The translations under genes were made by a program, and so were the position numbers. The notes below the pieces were generated by a model. That model did no database searches. It was not told where the DNA came from and was given only the letters and a program-made list of their open reading frames with translations. Source: Ectopseudomonas mendocina (GTDB lineage Bacteria; Pseudomonadota; Gammaproteobacteria; Pseudomonadales; Pseudomonadaceae). Taken from it: DNA of 35,635 bases. The stretch covers positions 1 through 35,635 of the forward strand of contig NZ_VRYE01000074.1 in NCBI RefSeq assembly GCF_008041835.1, given 5' to 3'. This document shows, in pieces, positions 24,715 through 35,635 of the stretch. Within the stretch, counting starts at the first letter, position 1, and each line of letters starts with the position of its first letter.

Positions 24715-25542
24715 TTAGCCAGGAGCCTGTTTTTCCTGCTTCTTCGCCTCGCCCCAGAGGGCGTCCAGCTCCTCCAGCGAACAAGCCTCCATGCTGCGCC
24801 CGGCCTCCCGCACGCTCTGTTCGATAAAGCGAAAGCGCCGCTCGAACTTGCCATTGGCTGCCCGTAGCGCAGCCTCAGGATCGACCTTCAGGTGCCGTGC
24901 CAGGTTGCTGACGACGAACAGCAGATCGCCGATTTCCTCGGCCACCGCCTCGGCGTCGTTCACGCTCATGGCTTCGAGCACTTTATCCAGCTCTTCGCGC
25001 ACCTTGTCCACCACCGGCAGTGCCTCGGGCCAGTCGAAACCGACCTGGGCCGCACGCTTCTGCAGCTTGGCCGCCCGCGCAAGCGCCGGCAACGCAGTGG
25101 GTACGTCGTCGAGCAGGGACAGCTGTTCAGGTGCAGCGGCTTTTTCGGCGCGCTCCTGCGCCTTGAGCTCTTCCCAACGCTGCTTGACCGCAGCCTCCTC
25201 CAGCTTGGCCGCATCCGGCGCGCCGTACAGATCGCCATCAGGGAAGACATGTGGGTGGCGCCGGATCAGCTTGGCAGTGATGCCATCGACCACGCGGGCA
25301 AAATCGAAACGCCCCTCCTCCTGCGCCAGCTGGCTGTAATAGACCACTTGAAACAGCAGGTCGCCCAGCTCACCCGGCAGATGCTCGAAGTCGCCACGCT
25401 CGATGGCGTCGGCCACCTCATAGGCCTCTTCCAGGGTGTAAGGCACGATGCTCGCGTAGCTTTGCTTGAGATCCCACGGGCAGCCGTGTTGCGGGTCACG
25501 CAGGCGCGCCATCAGGTGCAGCAGGTCATCGAGTTGGTACAT
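24715..25542 (-). CDS. mazG: Nucleoside triphosphate pyrophosphohydrolase MazG
   Basis: MazG hydrolyses (d)NTPs to monophosphates and pyrophosphate, and in E. coli it affects (p)ppGpp-linked stress survival. The 275-residue protein has two MazG domains. The first has LRDPQHGCPWDLKQSYAS, LEEAYEVADAIE and HLPGELGDLLFQVVYYSQLA; the second has DKVLEAMSVNDAEAVAEEIGDLLFVVSNLA with the EExxD-type metal site. Start ATG 25542 follows AAGGAG; a longer frame upstream would run into the REP repeat. It lies directly downstream of relA on the same strand, separated by a 22-bp perfect inverted repeat. Confidence 0.94.
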   Translation of the reverse strand: MYQLDDLLHLMARLRDPQHGCPWDLKQSYASIVPYTLEEAYEVADAIERGDFEHLPGELGDLLFQVVYYSQLAQEEGRFDFARVVDGITAKLIRRHPHVFPDGDLYGAPDAAKLEEAAVKQRWEELKAQERAEKAAAPEQLSLLDDVPTALPALARAAKLQKRAAQVGFDWPEALPVVDKVREELDKVLEAMSVNDAEAVAEEIGDLLFVVSNLARHLKVDPEAALRAANGKFERRFRFIEQSVREAGRSMEACSLEELDALWGEAKKQEKQAPG

Positions 25543-25557
25543 GGAACTCCTTGGAAA

Positions 25558-25619
25558 CGTAGCCCGGATGCAATCCGGGAATGCTTCGTCACGCACCCCC
25601 GGATTGCATCCGGGCTACG
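25558..25619. repeat. 22-bp perfect inverted repeat between relA and mazG
   Basis: The arm at 25558-25579 (beginning CGTAGCCCGGATGC) is matched exactly in reverse by 25598-25619 (ending GCATCCGGGCTACG), with an 18-base loop. The GTAGCCCGGATGCAATCCGGG motif is a common Pseudomonas REP sequence. It lies between the relA stop and the mazG ribosome-binding site, so the transcript must carry a very stable hairpin. No U-tract follows. Confidence 0.85.
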
Positions 25620-25631
25620 ATTGCTTGCCGT

Positions 25632-27875
25632 TCAACTGACGCGGTGACGACGCGCCTCGATGATATTGGGCAACTGGCCGATGCGCGCCAGCAGACGCCC
25701 GAGCGCATCGAGCCCGGGAATCTCCACGGTGATCGACATGGAGGCGGTGTTGTCCTCCTTGTTCGAGCGGGTGTTGACCGCCAGCACGTTGAGTTTTTCG
25801 TTGAGCAGTACCTGGGTGACGTCACGCAGCAGACCGGAACGGTCGTAGGCCTTGATGACGATTTCCACCGGGTAGGTCTGCACCGGCACGGGCCCCCAGC
25901 TCACCTGGATCATCCGCTCCGGCTCGCGCGCAGTCTGCTGCAGCGCCGTTGGGCAATCCTGACGGTGAATGGTGACGCCACGGCCGAGGGTGATGTAGCC
26001 GACGATCGGGTCCCCTGGCAGCGGCTGGCAGCAGCCGGCCATCTGCGTCAGCAGGTTGCCGACGCCCTGGATCTGAATGTCGCCGCGCTTGCCCGGCTTG
26101 AACCCCTGCGCCTTGCGCGGGATCAGCTCCAGCTGCTCGTTGCCGCGCTCAGGCTCGAGCAGTTGCTGCGCCAGGTTGACCGCATGGGCCAGGCGCACGT
26201 CGCCGGCCCCCAGGGCAGCGAACAGGTCCTCGGCGGTTTTCAGGTTGGCCTTCTCGGCCAGCTTGTCGAAGTCCGCACCGACCAGAGCCATGCGTGCCAG
26301 CTCGCGTTCGAGCAGCTGCTTGCCGGCGGCGACGTTCTGGTCGCGATCCTGCAACTTGAACCAGTGGACGATCTTCGCCCGCGCGCGGCTGGTGGTGACA
26401 TAGCCCAGGTTGGGGTTGAGCCAGTCGCGACTGGGAGTGCCTTGCTTGCTGGTGATGATTTCCACCTGCTCGCCGGTCTGCAGGCTGTAGGTCAGCGGCA
26501 CGATGCGCCCGTTGACCTTGGCGCCGCGGCAGTTGTGGCCGATCTCGGTGTGCACGCGGTAGGCGAAATCCAGCGGTGTGGCGCCCTTGGGCAGGTCGAT
26601 GGCGTGGCCGTCGGGGGTGAACACGTAGACCCGATCCGGCTCGATATCCACACGCAGTTGCTCGGCCAGGCCGCCGATATCGCCCAGCTCCTCGTGCCAC
26701 TCGATGACCTGACGCAGCCAGGAAATCTTCTCTTCGTAATGGTTGGAGCCGGATTTGACGTCGGTGCCCTTGTAACGCCAGTGCGCGCACACGCCCAGTT
26801 CGGCCTCTTCGTGCATGGCGTGGGTGCGAATCTGCACCTCCAGCACCTTGCCTTCCGGCCCGAGCACGGCGGTGTGCAGCGAGCGGTAGCCGTTCTCCTT
26901 GGGGTTGGCGATGTAGTCGTCGAACTCCTTGGGAATGTGCCGCCACAGGGTATGCACGATGCCCAGAGTGGTGTAGCAATCACGCACCTCTGGCACCAGC
27001 ACACGCACCGCACGCACGTCGTAGATCTGGCTGAATTGCAGGCCCTTGCGCTGCATCTTGCGCCAGATCGAATAGATGTGTTTCGCCCGGCCGCTGATAT
27101 CGGCCTTGATACCGGTGGCTTCCAACTCCTGACGCAGATTCGCCATGGCGTCATTGATGTACTGCTCGCGGTCGAGGCGACGCTCGTGCAGCAACTTGGC
27201 GATCTGCTTGTATTGATCCGGCTCCAGGTAGCGGAAGGACAGGTCTTCCAGCTCCCACTTGATATGGCCGATGCCCAGGCGGTGAGCCAGTGGTGCATAG
27301 ATGTCGAATACTTCGCGCGCCACGCGCTGACGCTTGTCTTCGTCGGCCTCTTTGACCGCACGAATCGCACAGGTACGCTCGGCCAGCTTGATCAGCGCCA
27401 CGCGCACGTCATCGACCATGGCCACCAGCATCTTGCGCAGGTTCTCCACCTGCGTCTGCGAGCCGACCACCACCGATTCACGCGGGTTGATACTGGCGCT
27501 GATCGCCGCCATCCGCAGCACGCCTTCGATCAGCTTGGCCACCACCGCACCGAAGCGCTGCTGCACGGCGGCCAGGGTGATCTTGCCCTCGCGCACGCCG
27601 CGATAGATGACCGCGGCAACCAGCGAATCCTGATCGAGTTTGAGATCGGCGAGAATCTCGGCAATGTCGAGACCGGCGCGGAATGTCGAGGCGCCCTCGC
27701 TCCAGTGATGCTCGCTGGTGTTGGCCTGTTGCTCAGCGTCACGGGCGAACTCGCAGGCCTCTTGCAATGCCTGGCGATCCAGCGCCGGATCGACACGAGT
27801 GACATGATCCAACCAGGCCACGAGATTAATGCTGCCGTCGTCGTTGACTGGCTGATGCGCTCTCACCTGAACCAT
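25632..27875 (-). CDS. relA: (p)ppGpp synthetase I / GTP pyrophosphokinase RelA
   Basis: RelA makes (p)ppGpp on stalled ribosomes during amino-acid starvation. The 747-residue protein has a degenerate hydrolase region (FRAGLDIAEILADLKLD lacks the HD pair, as expected for RelA). The synthetase domain is at about 240-390, with YDVRAVRVLVPEVRDCY, NPKENGYRSLHTAVLG and HEEAELGVCAHWRYKG. A TGS domain follows (about 405-470: VYVFTPDGHAIDLPKGATPLDFAYRVH), then a zinc-finger-like segment (QMAGCCQPLPGDPI) and a C-terminal ACT domain. Start ATG 27875 follows AGGGAAGG. The 134-bp upstream gap to rlmD contains a 5-bp hairpin at 27980-27994 and probably the relA promoter. Confidence 0.97.
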   Translation of the reverse strand: MVQVRAHQPVNDDGSINLVAWLDHVTRVDPALDRQALQEACEFARDAEQQANTSEHHWSEGASTFRAGLDIAEILADLKLDQDSLVAAVIYRGVREGKITLAAVQQRFGAVVAKLIEGVLRMAAISASINPRESVVVGSQTQVENLRKMLVAMVDDVRVALIKLAERTCAIRAVKEADEDKRQRVAREVFDIYAPLAHRLGIGHIKWELEDLSFRYLEPDQYKQIAKLLHERRLDREQYINDAMANLRQELEATGIKADISGRAKHIYSIWRKMQRKGLQFSQIYDVRAVRVLVPEVRDCYTTLGIVHTLWRHIPKEFDDYIANPKENGYRSLHTAVLGPEGKVLEVQIRTHAMHEEAELGVCAHWRYKGTDVKSGSNHYEEKISWLRQVIEWHEELGDIGGLAEQLRVDIEPDRVYVFTPDGHAIDLPKGATPLDFAYRVHTEIGHNCRGAKVNGRIVPLTYSLQTGEQVEIITSKQGTPSRDWLNPNLGYVTTSRARAKIVHWFKLQDRDQNVAAGKQLLERELARMALVGADFDKLAEKANLKTAEDLFAALGAGDVRLAHAVNLAQQLLEPERGNEQLELIPRKAQGFKPGKRGDIQIQGVGNLLTQMAGCCQPLPGDPIVGYITLGRGVTIHRQDCPTALQQTAREPERMIQVSWGPVPVQTYPVEIVIKAYDRSGLLRDVTQVLLNEKLNVLAVNTRSNKEDNTASMSITVEIPGLDALGRLLARIGQLPNIIEARRHRVS

Positions 27876-28009
27876 CGTCTTACCTTCCCTACGGTGCGCC
27901 TGAGCGGCACCGAGCAGTCGCCGGCCTTCTCTGAGCCGGTCGGATTAACTGAAAGAATGCGCATCCTGCACATCCCTGCGGTACCGAACGTACCACTTTG
28001 GCCCAAGAC

Positions 28010-29368
28010 CTAAGTCTCGGGCTTCTCGAATAGAGCCATGGCCTCGACATGCGCGGTTTGCGCAAACATGTCGAGAATCCCGGCGCGGCGCAGGCGATAG
28101 CCCTGCCGCAGCAACTCGGCTGCATCACGTGCCAGCGTGGTCGGGTTGCAGGATACATAGACCAGGCGCCGCGTGCCCAGCTCGCTCATCCCACGTACCG
28201 CCTCCAGCGCGCCGTCACGCGGCGGATCGAGCAGCACAGCGGCAAAACCGCCACGCGCCCAGGTCTCGTTGACCAGCGGCTTGGACAGGTCGGCGCGATA
28301 AAAGTGCGCATTGTCCAAGCCGTTGTGGCGCGCGTTGTCAGCGGCCCGCTGCACCATCGCGGTGACGCCTTCCACAGCCACCACTTCAGCCGCCTGACGC
28401 GCCAGCGGCAGGGCGAAATTGCCCAGACCGCAGAACAGATCCAGCACCCTCTCGCCAGGCTGCACGCCCAACCAGTCTAGCGCCTGAGCGACCATGGCCG
28501 CGTTGACCAGACCATTGACCTGGACGAAATCACCCGGCCGATAGGCCAGTTGCAAGTGCCAGCGTTGCAACTCAAAGCCGAGCTCAGCGCTCGGCTCATC
28601 AGGCTGTGGCGGCCCTTCACCCTGCAGCCACAGCTGCGCATCATGCTCGCTGCAGAACGCGCGCAGGCGACTCAGATCCGCCTCGGCAAACGCTGCCGTA
28701 TGGCGCAGCAGCAAGGCTTCGGCAGTACCGCTGAACAGTTCCACGTGCCCGACTGCCTGTGGCTTTTCCAGACTGCGCAGCAAGGCCGGCAAGGCGCTGA
28801 AAATGGGCTGCAAGGGCTGTACCAGTACCGGACATTGGTCAATGGCAACGATGTCCTGGCTGGCCTCGGCACGGAAACCGACCTGCAGCTGCCGCGCCTT
28901 GGTATCCCAGCGCACGGCAATGCGCGCGCGGCGCCGGTAACTGAGTTCGGGGCCAACCAGCGGCGCAGCCCACTCATCTGGTTGCACGCCACCCAGGCGC
29001 GACAATTGCTCGGCCAGCGTGCGCTGTTTCAGGGCCAGTTGCTCGGCGTGGGGCATGTGCTGCAGGTTGCAGCCGCCGCAGCGGTCAGCGTGAATGCAGG
29101 GCGGCGTACGCCGTTCGCTGCTGGCGACGATGATGCGTTCGGCACGCGCCTCGACGGTCTGGCTGCGAGCACTGAGCACACGTGCCTCGACCTGCTCGCC
29201 AGCCAGTGCACCGCTGACGAACCAGGTGCGCCCACCTTCAAAGGCAATAGCACGGCCGTCACCGGCCAGGCGTTCGATGGCGAGCCTCTGTTTCTTGCCG
29301 ACCGGAACCTGCGCCGCACGACTGCCGCCGCTGGGCTGAAAGCGCAGGTTGGAGCTGCGTCTGGCCAT
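28010..29368 (-). CDS. rlmD: 23S rRNA (uracil-1939 C5)-methyltransferase RlmD (RumA)
   Basis: RlmD methylates U1939 of 23S rRNA using SAM. The 452-residue protein has an N-terminal TRAM domain (about 15-80), an iron-sulfur cluster with C91, C97, C100 and C179, and a Rossmann SAM domain (VLDLFCGLGNFALPLA). The catalytic cysteine is C407 in VSCNPTTLARD, and DPPRDGA supplies the family aspartate motif. The ATG at 29368 shares bases with the cysM stop (TGATG), so translation is likely coupled to cysM. The pairing is conserved in Pseudomonas upstream of relA. Confidence 0.95.
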   Translation of the reverse strand: MARRSSNLRFQPSGGSRAAQVPVGKKQRLAIERLAGDGRAIAFEGGRTWFVSGALAGEQVEARVLSARSQTVEARAERIIVASSERRTPPCIHADRCGGCNLQHMPHAEQLALKQRTLAEQLSRLGGVQPDEWAAPLVGPELSYRRRARIAVRWDTKARQLQVGFRAEASQDIVAIDQCPVLVQPLQPIFSALPALLRSLEKPQAVGHVELFSGTAEALLLRHTAAFAEADLSRLRAFCSEHDAQLWLQGEGPPQPDEPSAELGFELQRWHLQLAYRPGDFVQVNGLVNAAMVAQALDWLGVQPGERVLDLFCGLGNFALPLARQAAEVVAVEGVTAMVQRAADNARHNGLDNAHFYRADLSKPLVNETWARGGFAAVLLDPPRDGALEAVRGMSELGTRRLVYVSCNPTTLARDAAELLRQGYRLRRAGILDMFAQTAHVEAMALFEKPET

Positions 29369-30273
29369 CAGTGCGCCGGTTCTTGATAGACGCCGGAGGA
29401 CAGGTAGCGGTCGCCGCGATCACAGATGATCGCCACCAGCACCGCGTTTTCCACCTGCTGCGACAAACGCAGCATGCCGGCCACCGAACCTCCGGAGGAC
29501 ACGCCGCAGAAGATGCCTTCCTCACGCGCCAGGCGGCGCATGACGTGCTCGGCCTCGGCCTGGCCCATGTCGATGATCTGATCGACCCGTTCAGCCTGAT
29601 AGATCTTCGGCAGGTATTCCTCGGGCCAGCGGCGGATGCCGGGAATGGCCGCGCCTTCCTGCGGTTGCAGGCCGACGATCTGGATCGCCGGGTTCTGCTC
29701 CTTGAGGTAGCGCGAAGTGCCCATGATGGTGCCGGTGGTGCCCATGGAGCTGATGAAATGGGTCACGCTGCCGCCGGTCTGGCGCCAGATTTCCGGGCCG
29801 GTGCCGTTGTAGTGCGCCTCGGGGTTGTCACCGTTGGCGAACTGATCCAGCACCTTGCCGCGCCCTTCGGCCTGCAGGCGCTCGGCCAGGTCACGGGCGC
29901 CTTCCATGCCTTCCTCCTTGCTCACCAGGATCAACTCGGCGCCGTAGGCGGTCATCGCCCACTTGCGTTCGGCGGTGGAGTTGTCCGGCATGATCAGGAT
30001 CATCTTGTAGCCCTTGATCGCCGCCGCCATCGCCAGGGCAATGCCGGTGTTGCCACTGGTGGCTTCGATCAGGGTATCGCCAGGCTGGATATCGCCACGC
30101 AGCTCGGCGCGGTTGATCATCGACAGGGCTGGACGGTCCTTGACCGAACCGGCCGGGTTGTTACCTTCCAGCTTGACCAGCAGGGTGTTGCTGGTGTCGC
30201 CGCCAAGGCGTTGCAGACGTACCAGGGGGGTATTGCCGATGCAGTCGGCAATGGTGGGAAATTGCAGGGTCAT
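29368..30273 (-). CDS. cysM: Cysteine synthase B (O-acetylserine sulfhydrylase) CysM
   Basis: CysM forms cysteine (or S-sulfocysteine) from O-acetylserine and sulfide or thiosulfate, with PLP as cofactor. The 301-residue length fits the B isozyme. The PLP lysine is K45 in GSVKDRPAL; the substrate loop is EATSGNTGIALAMAA and the phosphate-binding loop is SSMGTTGTIMG. Start ATG 30273 (MTLQFPTIADCIGNTPLVRL) matches the family N-terminus; a longer frame upstream has no supporting ribosome-binding site. It heads a cysM-rlmD unit, with a 138-bp gap to the sensor kinase gene. Confidence 0.95.
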   Translation of the reverse strand: MTLQFPTIADCIGNTPLVRLQRLGGDTSNTLLVKLEGNNPAGSVKDRPALSMINRAELRGDIQPGDTLIEATSGNTGIALAMAAAIKGYKMILIMPDNSTAERKWAMTAYGAELILVSKEEGMEGARDLAERLQAEGRGKVLDQFANGDNPEAHYNGTGPEIWRQTGGSVTHFISSMGTTGTIMGTSRYLKEQNPAIQIVGLQPQEGAAIPGIRRWPEEYLPKIYQAERVDQIIDMGQAEAEHVMRRLAREEGIFCGVSSGGSVAGMLRLSQQVENAVLVAIICDRGDRYLSSGVYQEPAH

Positions 30274-30411
30274 GGGTCGCTCGAATCCAGACTGACGCGA
30301 AGGGGCATCATGATACGCCGAACCCGTCGCTTCATCACGCCATGATCGGTTGCAGGACGTGATCCAGCAACCGCTCCCCGGGGTCATGCGACCTTGGAGC
30401 CATGCAATGGG

Positions 30412-31749
30412 CTACGCACAGGGCAGTCGCAGCTTGAGCCTTAGCCCTGGCCGGGCGTTCTCCGCCCACAGATGACCGCCTTGCGTGGCAATCATGCTGC
30501 GCGCGATGGCCAGCCCGAGGCCGAAGCCGTCACCCCCGGGGCGCGCGTCACTGAGCCGGGTAAAAGGCCGGAAGATGTTTTCCAGCTCACTCTCGGCAAC
30601 GCCGGGCCCCTGGTCTTCGATCCACAACACCCACTGCCCGCCTTCGCGCCGGCCGCTCAGGTGCACCACGCCGTCCGCCGGCGAGTGGCGGATGGCATTG
30701 CGCAGGATATTCTCCAGCGCTTGAGCCAGACCGTTGAGATTGCCCAGCACACGGCAGTCGTGGGGCAGCTCGCAGGGCATGCGTTCGATGGCCCAGCCGG
30801 TCTCGAAGCCGGCATTCTCCCTGATGACATCCCAGAGCCGACCGACGTCGACCTCCTCCAGCGGCAGGCTGGGGCGTTCGGTATCCAGCCAGACCAGTTC
30901 CAGGGCATCGCCAACCAGTTTTTCCATGCCCGCGACCTCGCGCGCCAGACGCTGACGCAGCGCCTCGCCGTCCTGTTCGCTCTCCCCGGCCACGCGCAGA
31001 CGGGCCAGCGGCGTGCGCAGCTCATGGGACAGATCACGCAGCAGTTGGCGCTGAAAGGCTACGGTGCGATCCAGACGCTCGGCCATGTGGTCGAAGGTGC
31101 GCGCAAGCTCCCCCAGCTCATCCTTGCGTCGTGTCACCTGCGGCCCGAGCCGGGCGGACAGGTCGCCAGCGCTGAGTGCCGCGGCCTGACGTCGTAGAAT
31201 CGCCAGCGGCGCGATCAGCAGGCGGTAAAGCAGCAGCGCTAATACCACCGCCAGAATCGCCGGTAGTACGCGCTGCAGCAGCAGCTCCCAAAGCTCGTTG
31301 TAATTGCGTGGGTTCAGGCGCTGCGGCAGCTCCATCACCAGCCTGGCATCGCTGTCGACGAAGGGAATATAGAAGGTCGGCGTACTGCCCGGCCGCCCCA
31401 CGGCGAAATCCAGCCTGCGGACGAAATCCAGGCGCTGCTCCTGCTCTGCACTCAGGGGCTGCGAGGACAGCGAATCCTTGTGCTGATCGACGACCACGGC
31501 CCATACCTGCTCACGCTCCTGCAAACGTTTGAGGAACGCATCGACGCCAGGAGCCCCCTCCTCACGCCAGCTGGTTTCCGCCTCCTGGGCATAGCCCTTG
31601 AGCGTCTGCCGGGTAGAGTCAGATAGGTAGGACGTCGCGTCGATCAGCCCGCGACCAATATCCACATGCAGGCTGACCAGCAACAGACAGAACAGCGCCA
31701 GTGCACCAGCCAGGCGCCATAGCAGCGAGTGTCTTCCGGGCAGGCTCAT
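30412..31749 (-). CDS. Two-component sensor histidine kinase
   Basis: This 445-residue membrane kinase has a first membrane helix (about 9-29, SLLWRLAGALALFCLLLVSL) and a periplasmic sensor domain (about 30-155). A second helix (VLPAILAVVLALLLYRLLIAPL) leads to a HAMP linker. The HisKA domain has H242 in DLSHELRTPLARL. The ATPase has N-box ENILRNAIRHSP and G-boxes DQGPGV and GFGLGLAIA. ATG 31749 overlaps the response-regulator stop as ATGA. Its place between cysM and gacS matches PirS/PirR (PA0930/PA0929) of P. aeruginosa, but no pirA receptor gene is present, so the signal is unknown. Confidence 0.9.
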   Translation of the reverse strand: MSLPGRHSLLWRLAGALALFCLLLVSLHVDIGRGLIDATSYLSDSTRQTLKGYAQEAETSWREEGAPGVDAFLKRLQEREQVWAVVVDQHKDSLSSQPLSAEQEQRLDFVRRLDFAVGRPGSTPTFYIPFVDSDARLVMELPQRLNPRNYNELWELLLQRVLPAILAVVLALLLYRLLIAPLAILRRQAAALSAGDLSARLGPQVTRRKDELGELARTFDHMAERLDRTVAFQRQLLRDLSHELRTPLARLRVAGESEQDGEALRQRLAREVAGMEKLVGDALELVWLDTERPSLPLEEVDVGRLWDVIRENAGFETGWAIERMPCELPHDCRVLGNLNGLAQALENILRNAIRHSPADGVVHLSGRREGGQWVLWIEDQGPGVAESELENIFRPFTRLSDARPGGDGFGLGLAIARSMIATQGGHLWAENARPGLRLKLRLPCA

Positions 31750-32456
31750 GCGCCGGCCTGCACCAGCACGTAGCCCTTGCCCCACACGGTATCGACGCGC
31801 GTGGCCTCGTGACCAACGGCCTGCAGCTTGCGGCGGATATGACTGACGTGCATGTCCAGGCTGCGATCGTGCTGGGCGTAAGCCCTGCGCAGCGCCTGCT
31901 GATAAAGGAAGGGTTTGCTCAGCGCCTCGTCCTTATGCCGCCAGAGCAGCTCCAGCACCCGGTATTCGCTGGGCGTCAGACCAACCCAGTGGCCACGAAA
32001 GGCGACATCGCTGCGCCCTTCGTCGAACTACAGGCCATTGCCCTCCGAACCTGGCTGAGGCTCACGACGCTCATAGGCGACACGGCGCAGAATGGCTTCC
32101 ACCCGTACGCTCAACTCACCAAGGCTGAAGGGCTTGGGCAGGTAGTCATCGGCACCCTGATTGAAACCGGCGATGCGGTTCTGCTCGTCACCCAGAGCCG
32201 ACATCAGCAAGACCGGCACACTGCGTTGCCGGCGCAGCCGCTGCAGAGCCTCCAGACCACTGATTCCCGGCAGCAGGATATCCATCAGAATCAGATCGAA
32301 ATCCTCACGCTCAGCCAGTTGCAGGCCTTCGCTGCCGTCATGCCTGAGGGTTACATCGAACCCACAGCCCATCAGGTGCGATTGCAGATGGCAGGCAAGC
32401 AGTGGATCGTCTTCGACGGCAAGAATGCGAGCCGGGGTGCGGGTGGAGGTCAGCAT
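31746..32456 (-). pseudogene. OmpR-family response regulator interrupted by an amber codon
   Basis: The receiver domain is intact: E15, D16 and D17 (VEDDP), phospho-acceptor D59 in LILMDILLPG, and the Lys in LPKPFSLGEL. Translation then meets TAG at 32030-32028, 142 residues in. The same frame continues without further stops as FDEGRSDVAFRGHWVGLTPSEYRVLELL and a complete winged-helix domain (VSHIRRKLQAVG, VDTVWGKGYVLV) to TGA 31746. The stop falls where the DNA-binding domain begins, probably a CAG-to-TAG change. A separate GTG at 31958 could make only a partial winged helix. Without readthrough the product cannot bind DNA. Confidence 0.87.
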
Positions 32457-32573
32457 GGCCAGGAACCAGAAGGCATAATGAGAACAATTCTACCTATTAA
32501 ACGACAATCGCTCACCTAAAGATTCCAGCGCGCCGAATCGCTACACTGCCGGCATGTGATAAGGAGGAAGGTC

Positions 32574-35324
<2,751 letters not shown>

Positions 35325-35345
35325 CAACCAGATTGTTGTCCATCC

Positions 35346-35366
35346 GGCCTTGAGGCAAGGCCTTGC
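35346..35366 (+). terminator. Stem-loop and palindrome after gacS, next to the IS end
   Basis: GGCCTTG-AGG-CAAGGCC (35346-35362) is a perfect 7-bp stem-loop 22 bp after the gacS stop, overlapping the 12-bp palindrome GCAAGGCCTTGC (35355-35366). No U-tract follows; the insertion-sequence end starts within about ten bases, so the original downstream part may have been displaced. Confidence 0.5.
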
Positions 35367-35373
35367 GGCCTAG

Positions 35374-35635
35374 CAGCCTGTCGGACTTTTCCCCTCGCCG
35401 GTAGAATTGCGCATCGCTCCTGGAACCTGACTGTATGAGCCGCTTTCGACCGATAAACCGCGAAATCGACTACTTGCTCCCGCCGTCGGTGCAGGACTGG
35501 CTGCCCGAGTCACATTTGGCGCGCTACGTGGTGGAGGTCGTAGAGGGCCTGGATCTGTCGAAGCTGGAGAGCGTCTATGCGGGCCGTGGCAGCGCTGCCT
35601 ACCATCCGGCTATGTTGCTGTCGGTGCTGAACTGC
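35374..35635 (+). mobile_element. Left end of an IS1182-like insertion sequence (truncated by window)
   Basis: The element appears to begin near CAGCCTGTCGGACTTTT, a terminal-repeat-like sequence about 60 bp before the transposase ATG. The right end lies outside the window, so the exact boundary and any target duplication cannot be shown. Confidence 0.7.
35435..35635 (+). CDS. IS1182-family transposase, N-terminal part
   Basis: ATG 35435 opens a frame that stays open to the end of the window (67 codons). The start reads MSRFRPINREIDYLLPPSVQ, then DWLPESHLARYVVEVVEGLDL and YHPAMLLSVLNC, the usual N-terminal domain of IS1182-type transposases (the F-x-P-x-x-R/D-Q/E start, P-S-V-x-D-W-L, H-P-x-M-L). 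The DDE catalytic domain would lie beyond the window. No frameshift or stop is seen in the visible part, so the element may be intact. Confidence 0.85.
   Translation, partial: MSRFRPINREIDYLLPPSVQDWLPESHLARYVVEVVEGLDLSKLESVYAGRGSAAYHPAMLLSVLNC

Noticed and set aside
24607..25619. Clustered repeats considered as a CRISPR array
   Set aside because: The repeats are inverted pairs of two different sequences rather than direct repeats with regular spacers, and no cas gene is present.
25581..28013. An 810-codon open frame on the plus strand over relA
   Set aside because: It is antisense to relA, whose domains are complete. Long open antisense frames are expected in GC-rich DNA, and its translation has no recognisable motif.

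Overview
The window looks like core chromosome of a Pseudomonas species. It has high GC and GC-rich third positions. Its gene blocks match, from memory, two P. aeruginosa PAO1 neighbourhoods: nudC-fimL-isomerase-ldcA-dnaQ-rnhA-methyltransferase-gloB-mltD-npp operon-fabI (PA1823-PA1806 region) and mazG-relA-rlmD-cysM-two-component system-gacS (PA0935-PA0928 region). The species cannot be fixed from the sequence alone.

Layout. 1-900: a TSUP-family permease gene broken by a one-base frameshift, then a REP-like hairpin. 881-4234 (minus): dienoyl-CoA isomerase, fimL (pilus/cAMP scaffold) and nudC, with fimL and nudC joined by a TGATG overlap. 4395-8876 (minus): ldcA, dnaQ, rnhA and a YafS-like methyltransferase. 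8889-11418 (plus): gloB and mltD. 11621-19874 (plus): a tightly packed five-gene oligopeptide ABC transporter (two binding proteins, two permeases, one double ATPase; NppA1A2BCD/Yej type) followed 28 bp later by fabI. 19875-20385: hairpins and two opposed, decayed transposase tails. 20386-24414: a glutaredoxin-like protein, a DUF5610-like protein, an OprD-family porin, a Rof-type Rho inhibitor and a DUF2058 protein. 24415-30273 (minus): REP-type inverted repeats, mazG, relA, rlmD and cysM, with cysM and rlmD overlapping by TGATG. 30412-32456 (minus): an intact sensor kinase and a response regulator interrupted by an in-frame amber codon. 32574-35324: gacS. From about 35374: the left end of an IS1182-like insertion sequence that runs off the window.

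Functional themes are stress and lifestyle control (RelA, MazG, GacS, FimL), cell-wall recycling and peptide uptake (MltD and the Npp transporter), fatty-acid synthesis (FabI), replication fidelity (DnaQ, RnhA) and small-molecule detoxification (GloB).

I found no convincing undescribed multi-gene system. The points most worth a second look are the two broken genes (TSUP frameshift, amber response regulator beside an intact kinase), the IS graveyard at an apparent synteny junction after fabI, the 22-bp perfect inverted repeat between relA and mazG, and leader or intergenic hairpins near the porin and the Npp operon.
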